The notes under the pieces were generated by a model. The model did not search any database. It saw nothing but the letters and a program-made list of their open reading frames with translations, and was not told the DNA's origin. A stretch of 64,000 nucleotides of DNA, taken from the NCBI RefSeq assembly GCF_900107455.1, contig NZ_FNQB01000001.1:744001-808000 (forward strand). Direction: 5' to 3'. Shown here piece by piece: positions 27,007 through 33,963 of this stretch; positions within the stretch are counted from its first letter, which is position 1, and the number at the start of each line of letters is the position of its first letter. Source of the DNA: Asanoa ishikariensis. Lineage in GTDB: Bacteria > Actinomycetota > Actinomycetes > Mycobacteriales > Micromonosporaceae. Both the position numbers and the translations under genes were made by a program.

Positions 27007-28213
27007 GCGGAGCCTGCGGGTCGGCGAGGCGGCCCGGGTCGACGATCTCGCGGGAGCGGATCAGCTCCTGGATCGGCTTGGTGACGTCCCAGACGTTGAC
27101 GTTCATGCCGGCCAGGACGCGGCCACCGGCGAGCCAGAAGGCGACGAACTCGCCCGAGGCCGGGTCGCCGCGGAAGACGACCTGGTCATAGCCGTCCGGC
27201 TCGACGTAGCCCGTGTACTCCATGCCGAGGTCGTACTGGTCGGTGTAGAAGTACGGCAACCGGTCGTAGGACACGTCCTCGCCGAGCATGACCCGGGCGG
27301 CGGCCTGCGGTTGGTTGAGGGCGTTGGCCCAGTGCTCGACGCGGATGTGCCGACCGAGGAACGGGTGGTAGGCGTTGGCGACGTCGCCCGCGGCGTACAC
27401 GTCCATGGCGGAGGTGCGCAGGTGCTCGTCGGTGACGATCCCGTTGTCGACGGCCAGGCCGGCCGCGGTGGCCAGGTCGGTGTTGGGGGTGATGCCGACA
27501 CCGACGACCACCGCATCGGCGGGGATCCGGGTGCCGTCGGCGAGCAGCACGCCGTCGACCGTGCCTGCGCTGCCGGTGAGCTCGGCGATCCGTGCGCTCG
27601 GCCGGAGGTCGACGCCGTGCTCGCGGTGCAGGTCGGCGAAGACCTGGGCCACCTCGCGGCCGAGGACCCGCAGCAGTGGCAGTTCGGCGGCCTCCAGCAC
27701 GGTGACGTGCGCTCCGGCCGACACAGCGGCGGCGGCCGTCTCCAGCCCGATCCAGCCGGCTCCGATCACCACGACCCGGCCGCCGGGCTGGAACGCGTCC
27801 TTGAGCCGGTCGCTTTCGTGGGCCTGCCGCAGGTAGTGCACGCCGGCCAGGTCAGCGCCCGGCACCGCGAGCCTGCGCGGCGCGGAGCCGGTGGTCAGCA
27901 GCAGCTTCGCGTAGCCGAGCCGGCCACCGTCGGCCGTGGTCACCTCGTGTGCGGCGGGGTCGACGGCGGTCACCCTGGTGCCCAGGCGCAGGTCGACGTC
28001 GTGCTCGGCGTACCACTGTGGTGTGTGGACGTAGATCTTCTCTCGCTCGTCCTTGCCCAGCAGGTAGCCCTTGGACAGTGGTGGACGTTCGTAGGGCCGC
28101 TCACGCTCGTCGCCGATCAGCACGACCGGCCCGGTGAAGCCCTGTTCGCGCAGGGTCTGCGCGGCCTTCGCCCCGCCCAGACCGGCCCCGACGATCACAT
28201 ATGCGTTGGTCAT
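26987..28213 (-). CDS. Ferredoxin-NAD(P)+ reductase, FAD-dependent
   Basis: The 408-residue pyridine-nucleotide-disulfide-family reductase has the N-terminal FAD fold YVIVGAGLGGAKAAQTL, an NAD(P) fold VVVIGAGWIGLETAAA, and the second FAD motif TSAMDVYAAGDVA. The C-terminus matches BphA4/rubredoxin-ferredoxin reductase-type proteins. It passes electrons from NAD(P)H to a ferredoxin or Rieske protein; no ferredoxin gene is adjacent. GGAAGG precedes ATG 28213. It lies 37 nt behind folE on the same strand, so the two are probably one operon. Confidence 0.9.
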   Translation of the reverse strand: MTNAYVIVGAGLGGAKAAQTLREQGFTGPVVLIGDERERPYERPPLSKGYLLGKDEREKIYVHTPQWYAEHDVDLRLGTRVTAVDPAAHEVTTADGGRLGYAKLLLTTGSAPRRLAVPGADLAGVHYLRQAHESDRLKDAFQPGGRVVVIGAGWIGLETAAAAVSAGAHVTVLEAAELPLLRVLGREVAQVFADLHREHGVDLRPSARIAELTGSAGTVDGVLLADGTRIPADAVVVGVGITPNTDLATAAGLAVDNGIVTDEHLRTSAMDVYAAGDVANAYHPFLGRHIRVEHWANALNQPQAAARVMLGEDVSYDRLPYFYTDQYDLGMEYTGYVEPDGYDQVVFRGDPASGEFVAFWLAGGRVLAGMNVNVWDVTKPIQELIRSREIVDPGRLADPQAPLSSSAG

Positions 28214-28250
28214 GGCTTTCCTTCCGGCGCGGTGTACGCGGTTCTCGAAG

Positions 28251-28877
28251 TCAGCGGATGACGCCGGTGAGGGCGAGGAACTCGCTGCGCGAGCGCGCGT
28301 CTTCGCGGAGCAGCCCGAGCAGGGTGGAGGTGATGGTCGACGAGCCGTCGGCGCGTACGCCGCGCAGGGTCATGCAGGTGTGCTCGGCTTCGATGACCAC
28401 GCCGACGCCCTTCGGGTCGAGCTGGGTCTGGAGCCAGTCGGCGATCTGCTTGGTCAGGCGTTCCTGCACCTGTGGGCGGCAGGCGAAGTGCTCGACCACG
28501 CGGGCCAGTTTGGACAGTCCGAGAATCCGTTGCCCCGGCAGGTAGCCGACGTGCGCGGTGCCGACGAACGGCAGTAGGTGGTGCTCGCAGACCGACCGCA
28601 CGGGGATCGCGCGGGCCAGGACGAGCTCGTCGTAACCCTCGTCGTTGGGGAACGTGGTTAGGTCGAAAGGCCGAGGGCTGAACAGCTCGGCGTAGGCGTG
28701 GGCCATCCGCCGGGGCGTGCGCCGCATGCTCTCGGTGTCGGTGCGCACCCCGAGGGCGCGCAGGAAATGGCCGGCGGCCTCTTCCGCTGCGTCGAGGTCG
28801 ATGCCGTCGGACTCGTGCACTACGCGCAGTGGGGCAGGTGTCCGTCCGGTCCGGTGGGCGACGCGCTCGATCGACAC
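28251..28877 (-). CDS. folE: GTP cyclohydrolase I
   Basis: The 208-residue enzyme opens GTP to dihydroneopterin triphosphate, the first step to folate or pterin cofactors. The zinc ligands C97, H100 and C168 (VCEHHLLPF, EHTCMTLRG) and the QERLTKQIADWL region are intact. GTG 28877 follows GAGGAGG. It is not next to the folP/folB/folK genes but is cotranscribed with a ferredoxin reductase and divergent from a cysteine-rich regulator. This may be a second, conditionally expressed folE (inference). Confidence 0.95.
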   Translation of the reverse strand: MSIERVAHRTGRTPAPLRVVHESDGIDLDAAEEAAGHFLRALGVRTDTESMRRTPRRMAHAYAELFSPRPFDLTTFPNDEGYDELVLARAIPVRSVCEHHLLPFVGTAHVGYLPGQRILGLSKLARVVEHFACRPQVQERLTKQIADWLQTQLDPKGVGVVIEAEHTCMTLRGVRADGSSTITSTLLGLLREDARSRSEFLALTGVIR

Positions 28878-28899
28878 GGCTTTCCTCCTCTGTGTTTCA

Positions 28900-28913
28900 C
28901 CAACAAGTATTGG
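28900..28913. promoter_or_regulatory. Candidate operator in the folE/regulator intergenic region
   Basis: CCAA-CAAGTA-TTGG sits in the only A/T-rich stretch of the 98-nt divergent region, just upstream of the folE ribosome-binding site. Its CCAA-N6-TTGG layout recalls the CAAC-N6-GTTG box of cyanobacterial SufR. The arms are only 4 bp, so this is suggestive. Confidence 0.35.
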
Positions 28914-28975
28914 CGTAATTCACGAAGCAGGTCAAGCAGAGGAGTTCTGCTAATCGACTTTTGCGTTATGGTGGA

Positions 28976-29764
28976 GTGGTGACGCCCATCGAGGACCTCG
29001 CGGTGCTCGCCGACGAGCAGCGCCGGAGGATGTTCGGCTTCATCCGCCGCGTCCGCCGGCCCGTCACGCGCGAGGAGGCGGCCGCCGACGCCGGCATCTC
29101 GACCAAGCTGGCGGCCTTCCACCTCGACAAGCTCGTCGCGGCCGGCCTGCTGCGGGCGAGCCACGAGAGTCCGGGCGGCCTTCGTAGGGTCGGCCGCAAA
29201 CCGAAGGTCTACGAGCTCACCGAGGTCGACATCCGGGTCAGCATCCCCGAGCGCCGGCCCGACCTGATCGCCGAGATCCTGCTCGACGCCTTGCTCACGC
29301 AGCAACCCGGCGAGCAGTCCCGGGCCGCGGCGCTGCGCACGGCCCGCGAGCGTGGCGAGTCGCTCGGCGCCGCCGAACGCGCCCGCCTCCGTCCCGGCCG
29401 GCTCGGCCCCGAACGTTCGCTGACGCTCAGCGAGGCGATGCTGGAGCGCACAGGCTTCGAGCCGGACCGCACCGCGCCGACCGGTATGCGGCTGCTCAAC
29501 TGTCCGTTCCATCAGCTCGTCGAGCGCTCGGCCGAGTTGGTGTGCGGTCTCAACCACGCGTACCTGTGCGGCTTCCTCGCCGGCCTGGAGACCAGCGGTG
29601 TCGAGGCGGTTCTGGCGCCCGGGCCGGGGCGGTGCTGCGTCGAGCTACGCGAACCGGACCAGGGAGACACCCCCCTACCGACGGTTGCGGGCCAGGTGCG
29701 CGAGGGCGCCGATGAGGGTGGCGTTGAGCAGGGCGCCGACGGCGACCCCGATGAGCGGGATTGA
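28976..29764 (+). CDS. HTH regulator with C-terminal cysteine cluster (SufR-like)
   Basis: The 262-residue protein has an ArsR/DeoR-type winged helix (VLADEQRRRMFGFIRR; REEAAADAGISTKLAAFHLDKLVAAGLL) followed by a helical domain. The C-terminal cysteine cluster is C-x13-C-x7-C-x21-CC (NCPFHQL, VCGLNH, YLCGF, GRCCVEL). This resembles the Fe-S-binding end of SufR-like regulators. It is divergent from folE/ferredoxin reductase and probably controls them. The start is uncertain: GTG 28976 or 28979, and a TTG at 28961 is also in frame. The last 30 or so residues are low-complexity and overlap the convergent membrane-protein gene by 90 nt. Confidence 0.72.
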   Translation: MVTPIEDLAVLADEQRRRMFGFIRRVRRPVTREEAAADAGISTKLAAFHLDKLVAAGLLRASHESPGGLRRVGRKPKVYELTEVDIRVSIPERRPDLIAEILLDALLTQQPGEQSRAAALRTARERGESLGAAERARLRPGRLGPERSLTLSEAMLERTGFEPDRTAPTGMRLLNCPFHQLVERSAELVCGLNHAYLCGFLAGLETSGVEAVLAPGPGRCCVELREPDQGDTPLPTVAGQVREGADEGGVEQGADGDPDERD

Positions 29765-29962
29765 GGCCAGCAGCGAGATGGGCGCCGTCAGGATCAGCAT
29801 GTAGATCGCGGCGAACGAGGCGTCCGGGCGGGTCACCGACTGGTCGACCAGGAAGAACACCACCGCGGCGGCGACCAGCAGCAGGTAGATCCGGCTTGGC
29901 CAGTTGTCGATCGGGAAGCGGAGCCAGGACCGGGCGTGTGAGCGTGCGGGAGCGTCGGTCAT
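29675..29962 (-). CDS. Small two-helix membrane protein (SCO4225-like)
   Basis: A 95-residue protein with two hydrophobic helices (RIYLLLVAAAVVFFLVD and YMLILTAPISLLASIPLIGV) and a short basic C-terminus ending ARNRR. The pattern resembles the SCO4225 membrane protein family (recalled, uncertain). ATG 29962 is the first sensible start; the longer open frame upstream is arginine-rich noise. Its 3' end overlaps the convergent regulator gene. Function unknown. Confidence 0.6.
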   Translation of the reverse strand: MTDAPARSHARSWLRFPIDNWPSRIYLLLVAAAVVFFLVDQSVTRPDASFAAIYMLILTAPISLLASIPLIGVAVGALLNATLIGALAHLARNRR

Positions 29963-30338
29963 CGATGCATTGTGCCGGGTGCGAGCAACGCTCGGGAATG
30001 GCGACGGCGTCGCGCTCGGGAACATCCGCTCCGGCTGCGACGCCGTGGCCACTTTCCTGCACCCCCCGCAGGCTTGGGTGCTTTCACTCAACGCCAACCT
30101 GGCCAGGCTTGTCCCGTGGTCGGTGGCGGTTTCAACCGTCCGGTGACCGACATCGATACGAATCGGGGGCCGGCACGACCCGAGTGTGCCGACCCCCGAA
30201 GCCTGATCGCACACCGGCCAACGACGGCCCGTGGGCGGGGTTGCGGCGGCGCGGGATGTCCCATTCGTACGGACAATGCAATTCGTCCAAAAGTCGCATG
30301 GTCGTGTACGCCACACTGGCCGACGTAAGGTGACGCGT
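29963..30338. other. 376-nt gap without a convincing gene
   Basis: The gap lies between two divergent genes. Open frames here have arginine/proline-rich shadow composition. It contains one strong hairpin (30163-30199) and, near its right end, the direct repeat ATTCGT. The last part (30327-30333, AAGGTGA) is the ribosome-binding site of the RicT gene. Confidence 0.6.
30163..30199. terminator. Strong hairpin with no assigned upstream gene
   Basis: TCGGGGGCCGGCAC (30163-30176) pairs with GTGCCGACCCCCGA (30186-30199) with one mismatch and a 9-nt loop. It looks like a terminator, but neither flanking gene runs into it from upstream. Confidence 0.55.
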
Positions 30339-31178
30339 ATGGGCATGTTGTGCGCGGTCAGTTTCAACCGTTACGGCCGCCTCTACTACCTTGATCCCGT
30401 CGACCTGACCCCCGTGGTCGGCGACCGGGTGCTCGTCCCGACCGAGGACGGCCCCGAGGTGGCGGAGTGTGTCTGGGCCGCGCAATGGGTTGACGACGAC
30501 ACGTCGGGCTTCCCGAAACTGGCCGGCATGGCCACCGACGGGGACCTCGCCCGCGACGAGACCCAACGCAAGCGCAAGGCCGAGGCGAAGGCGGCGGCCA
30601 AGAAGCTGATTCGCGAACACAGCCTGCCGATGAAGGTCGTCGCCGTCGACCACGTGCTCGACGCGTCCGGCGCGAGCGCCCGCACGACGATCTACTTCAC
30701 CGCGCCGCACCGGGTCGACTTCCGCTCGCTGGTCCGCGACCTGGGCGCCACCCTGCACTGCCGGGTGGAGCTTCGCCAGCTATCGGCCCGCGACTCGGCG
30801 CGGGTGCAGGGCGGCATCGGCTCCTGCGGCCGCGACCTGTGCTGCGCCACGTTCCTTAACGACTTCGAGCCGGTCACCATCCGGATGGCCAAGGACCAGG
30901 ACCTGCCCCTGAACCCCTTGCGCATATCGGGCGCGTGCGGACGTCTCATGTGTTGCCTGAAATATGAGCACCCGCTCTACCAGAGCTTCCAGGCCAGCGC
31001 ACCCGCCGTCGGCTCGCGCGTGACCACGCCGGAGGGCGACGGGCGAGTGGTGGCGCACAGCGTGCCGCGCGACTCGGTCGTGGTCCGTCTCGACGCGGAC
31101 GGCTCGCGCTGCTCATGCAGCCGGGCCAGCGTCTGCGGCCCGCGCAAGGCGCACGACGACCAGTACGCCCCGAGTTAG
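30339..31178 (+). CDS. ricT: PSP1-domain protein, RicT/YaaT family
   Basis: The 279-residue protein matches RicT: an N-terminal VSFNRYGRLYYLDP start, the PSP1 core, and two cysteine motifs, GIGSCGRDLCC and GACGRLMCCLKYEHPLY. In Bacillus, RicT with RicA and RicF binds iron-sulfur clusters and affects mRNA maturation. The role in actinobacteria is open. ATG 30339 follows AAGGTGA. After the TAG at 31176, an alanine/proline-rich frame (+1) continues to 31353, so the tail may have been cut by a frameshift. A further cysteine pair (RCSCSRASVC) lies near the end. Confidence 0.85.
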   Translation: MGMLCAVSFNRYGRLYYLDPVDLTPVVGDRVLVPTEDGPEVAECVWAAQWVDDDTSGFPKLAGMATDGDLARDETQRKRKAEAKAAAKKLIREHSLPMKVVAVDHVLDASGASARTTIYFTAPHRVDFRSLVRDLGATLHCRVELRQLSARDSARVQGGIGSCGRDLCCATFLNDFEPVTIRMAKDQDLPLNPLRISGACGRLMCCLKYEHPLYQSFQASAPAVGSRVTTPEGDGRVVAHSVPRDSVVVRLDADGSRCSCSRASVCGPRKAHDDQYAPS

Positions 31179-31200
31179 CCGCCCGCCGGTCTGCCGTCCG

Positions 31201-31290
31201 GCGGTTGCGGCGCCTGCCGCGCCTACGGCGGTTGCGGCGCCTGCCGCGCCTACGGCGGTTGCGGCGCCCACGGCGGCCGCGGCGCCTACG
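31201..31290. repeat. 27-bp tandem repeat downstream of ricT
   Basis: Two identical 27-bp units (31201-31227 and 31228-31254) each start GCGGTTGCGGCGCC and end GCCTACG. Two degenerate 18-bp units follow (to 31290). In the frame one base ahead of ricT the units encode AVAAPAAPT. Confidence 0.85.
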
Positions 31291-31342
31291 GCCATTGCCG
31301 CAGTTGCGGCGCTCACCGCGGCTGCCGCAGGCTCCGCACCCC

Positions 31343-31396
31343 GAAAGCGTTAGTAAGGGTCCCTTGCGCTGCGGAAAGCGTTAACAAGGGGCCCTT
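31343..31396. repeat. Two copies of a GAAAGCGTTA...AAGGGnCCCTT palindromic element
   Basis: GAAAGCGTTAGTAAGGG followed by TCCCTT (31343-31365) and GAAAGCGTTAACAAGGG followed by GCCCTT (31374-31396) are 23-nt near-identical units with a 31-nt period. The AAGGGGCCCTT core also occurs at 21983-21993. I recall this core as a frequent intergenic motif in Micromonosporaceae. The copies lie between two convergent genes, where they could act as terminators. Confidence 0.65.
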
Positions 31397-31404
31397 CCTT
31401 ACTC

Positions 31405-33159
31405 CTATCGCAGGACGAAGGGCTTGTCGGCCGCGCGGTAGACGAGTGACTGGGCCGGTTCCAGCCATGGGCGCTCGTCGGGTGCTGTCGGGTTCGGGCG
31501 CCACTCGCGGCAGATTCGGTCGACCGCGACCGGGTAGACCGTCAGCGCGCCGTCGGCCGCGATGTGCAGCCGTAGGAAGCTCTTTACGTCGTCGATGCCC
31601 TGGCCGGCGTACAACTCGTTGATGTTGACCCCGAAGCGGCCCGCGATCAGCAGGTATAGCGCGACCAACTGGGATCCCACCAACCCGGCCAGTGGTCCGT
31701 AGACCGCGAGAGCGATCAGCAGCGAGAACGGCCACGGCCAGTCCGGGAACGGGGTCATCAGCCAGAGCCAGGTGCCCAGGGCGGCCAGGGCGATCTGGGC
31801 CAGGCCGTGGCCGCCGCCCAGGAACCAGTGCCGCAACGAGCGCTTGCCCACGGCGGTCGGCGGCTTGGCGAAGAACGCGGCGCCGAGCAGCGTGACGACC
31901 AGCATGGTGACCAGCGGGATGCTGAACAGCCGCAGGCCGGTCTCGTTGCGCTGCTGCGTCGCGATGCCCGCCATCGACAGCATCAGCAGCGTCTGCAGGC
32001 CGCCGATCAGCGTCGCGAACCCGGCGTTGCGGGTCGGCAGCCGGCCGAACACGCCCCAGCCGAGGCGACGTGAGGTCGGCTTGTCGGGATAGGCGGCGGT
32101 CAGGTGGTACGGCCGCGACTGGCTGGACCGGCGCGACAGCGTGTCCGGCGGCGGCACGGTGATCTCGTCGGGCAACTCGTGGGTCGGGTAGAGGTAGGCG
32201 CCACCGCCGCCGCACGTGACCAGCTCGCGGTCGACGCCGCTGTAGCGGGCGTAGTGGTGCAGGTCGCCGGAGAGCATCAGCCGCACCCGGGCGCCGGTCG
32301 GCGCGATGATCGTGCGGATGAAGTAGTCGACCGCGTCGTACCCCTCGGAGTTCTTCTCTAGCGCCGCCTTGACCCACGACGGCTCCGGCACCGCCAGGAT
32401 GATCTTGTCGTCCGGGCCGAACTCGCGGGCCGCCGCCTCGAAGTAGTTGAGCTGCGGGTCGTCGACGTACGCGCCGAACTGCTCGTCGAGCGCCAACAAC
32501 CACCAGTCGGCCGGCAGCTTCACCGCGAAGTACGAGCGGGACTGCTTGGTGCGCCACCCGCCGAGTGAGGCGTCCCGCTGCCGGGCGAACAGCCGCAGGA
32601 ACGCGGTCAGCCCGTCGTACCAGTCGTGGTTGCCGGGCACCGCGTAGAGCGTCGGCTGCGGCGCCGCGGAGGGCGGGCACGGCATGGCCGCCGTGTACGG
32701 GCCCTTGCAGCGGTCTTCGTAGTCCGGCGCGCTCGCCGTCGGGTAGACCTGGTCGCCGCCCATCACCAGCACCTGGCCGCGGGGCAGGGTCTGGCCGTCG
32801 AGCTCGAGCTCGGGCTGGGCCAGCAGGTAGGCGACCGAGTAGGTGGAGTTGAACCCGTCGCCCAGGTCGGCGACGTAGTCGAGCCACAGCTCGCCGTCGG
32901 TGCCGGGCTCCTGGATGACGTCGCCGGGCAGCGAGTTCTGCAGCTCGCGCTTGTCGAGGTAGGCGCCGAACAGGATGGCCAGCAGGGCGCGTATGCCGGT
33001 GCTGAGCAACAGCAGCGGCCCGAGCCAAGGCACCGGCGGGCGCGGATTGAAGCCGAGCTCGATCGGATCCATGCTGCGCGGGCGGGGGCGCCGGGTGGCC
33101 ATGGCCTCGGCCTGCGGTATGCGCTCGACGGGGGGCGACACGGTGGCATCATCCGTCAC
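31405..33159 (-). CDS. Membrane-associated metallophosphoesterase
   Basis: The protein has about 584 residues. An N-terminal transmembrane helix (PWLGPLLLLSTGIRALLAILFG is the region) precedes a calcineurin-like phosphoesterase domain with GGDQVYP, VPGNHDWYDG, and LSGDLHHYARY. Four to five hydrophobic helices follow (LLMLSMAGI, LVTMLVVTLLGAAFF, LAQIALAALGTWLWLM, LLIALAVYGPLAGLVG). A cytoplasmic C-terminal domain comes last. The substrate is unknown. GTG 33159 (VTDDATVS) is a guess, and Met starts at 33102 or 33072 are possible. The upstream open frame reaches close to the tRNA gene and is not credible as coding. Confidence 0.8.
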   Translation of the reverse strand: MTDDATVSPPVERIPQAEAMATRRPRPRSMDPIELGFNPRPPVPWLGPLLLLSTGIRALLAILFGAYLDKRELQNSLPGDVIQEPGTDGELWLDYVADLGDGFNSTYSVAYLLAQPELELDGQTLPRGQVLVMGGDQVYPTASAPDYEDRCKGPYTAAMPCPPSAAPQPTLYAVPGNHDWYDGLTAFLRLFARQRDASLGGWRTKQSRSYFAVKLPADWWLLALDEQFGAYVDDPQLNYFEAAAREFGPDDKIILAVPEPSWVKAALEKNSEGYDAVDYFIRTIIAPTGARVRLMLSGDLHHYARYSGVDRELVTCGGGGAYLYPTHELPDEITVPPPDTLSRRSSQSRPYHLTAAYPDKPTSRRLGWGVFGRLPTRNAGFATLIGGLQTLLMLSMAGIATQQRNETGLRLFSIPLVTMLVVTLLGAAFFAKPPTAVGKRSLRHWFLGGGHGLAQIALAALGTWLWLMTPFPDWPWPFSLLIALAVYGPLAGLVGSQLVALYLLIAGRFGVNINELYAGQGIDDVKSFLRLHIAADGALTVYPVAVDRICREWRPNPTAPDERPWLEPAQSLVYRAADKPFVLR

Positions 33160-33272
33160 GTGCGGGAGCCTAGCGGCGACTTGACCGGTACGGACAGCCG
33201 TCGATCGGGAGTCTGACCGGTGGCGTGACGCCTGGGACGGTGCCGTATGCTTGGCGGGCCGCATGACGGCAC

Positions 33273-33349
33273 GCCGCCTTAGCTCAGTTGGCCAGAGCGA
33301 CGCACTCGTAATGCGTAGGTCGACGGTTCGATTCCGTCAGGCGGCTCCA
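33273..33349 (+). tRNA. tRNA-Thr (CGU anticodon)
   Basis: The acceptor stem is GCCGCCT with AGGCGGC. The anticodon stem is ACGCA/TGCGT with loop CTCGTAA (anticodon CGT, reading ACG). The T stem is GACGG/CCGTC with loop TTCGATT. The discriminator T is followed by an encoded CCA (33347-33349). All stems pair well. No duplicated 3' end was seen nearby, so it is not visibly an integration site. Confidence 0.97.
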
Positions 33350-33389
33350 CTCCAGGTTTCGCCCTTCGGGCCACGGGTAGCGGCACCGT

Positions 33390-33854
33390 ATGAACAGTCC
33401 CGAACGGCGTTGGGATCCCTTCGCAGAGCTTCAGTCGTTGCGGGCTGAGCTAGGTCGGCTCGTGGGCTCCGGCTTCGGCCGCGGCGCGCTGAACGACATC
33501 GACCTCATGCAGTCCGACGACGCGTTCACCGTCACGGCCCGGTTGCCGGGTGTCGCGCCGGAAGAGGTCGCGCTCGACGTCGACGTGCGGGAGATCGTCG
33601 TGCGGGCACGGACCGCGCCGGTGGAGCGGGCGACGCGGGCCTTCGAGTACCGCGTGGCTTTGCCGGCCGATGTCGACCCCGATCGGGTGGACGCGACGAT
33701 GGACCACGGTCTGTTGACCGTCACCCTGCCCCGGGTGGTCCGGGCCGGTCGCCGCACCATCACCCTCGGCGCCGGTGGCTCCCTCGCGGGCCGGCCGCCG
33801 TCGCCCGACGACCCGGACGCCGCGCGGGAGATGCACAGCCCGGGCCCCACGTAA
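33390..33854 (+). CDS. Hsp20/alpha-crystallin small heat-shock protein
   Basis: The 154-residue chaperone has the alpha-crystallin domain at about 37-125. The hydrophobic strand is DAFTVTARLPGVAPEEV, the dimer loop is ERATRAFEYRVALPADVDPD, and the signature is DHGLLTVTLPRV. The N-terminus has the usual RWDPFAELQSLRAEL. The C-terminal tail is Pro/Gly/Asp-rich and lacks a clear I-x-I motif. It should hold unfolding proteins under stress. I find no HspR- or HrcA-type box in the short upstream region. Confidence 0.92.
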   Translation: MNSPERRWDPFAELQSLRAELGRLVGSGFGRGALNDIDLMQSDDAFTVTARLPGVAPEEVALDVDVREIVVRARTAPVERATRAFEYRVALPADVDPDRVDATMDHGLLTVTLPRVVRAGRRTITLGAGGSLAGRPPSPDDPDAAREMHSPGPT

Positions 33855-33963
33855 GCCGGCAACCCTCCCACCAGCCCCTTGGCCAACGCCGGTCAGGGGG
33901 CTGAGCAGTGGTGCGCTACACATTTGATGGCAGATGCAGGTAACTCCGGAACAGAATTGCGCA

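Noticed and set aside
31115-31384. Arginine/leucine-rich 89-residue protein over the ricT downstream repeats
   Set aside because: It simply reads the 27-bp repeats out of phase, has no ribosome-binding site and overlaps ricT.
33273-33349. tRNA-Thr as an integration (att) site
   Set aside because: No integrase gene and no second copy of the tRNA 3' end was seen in the window.
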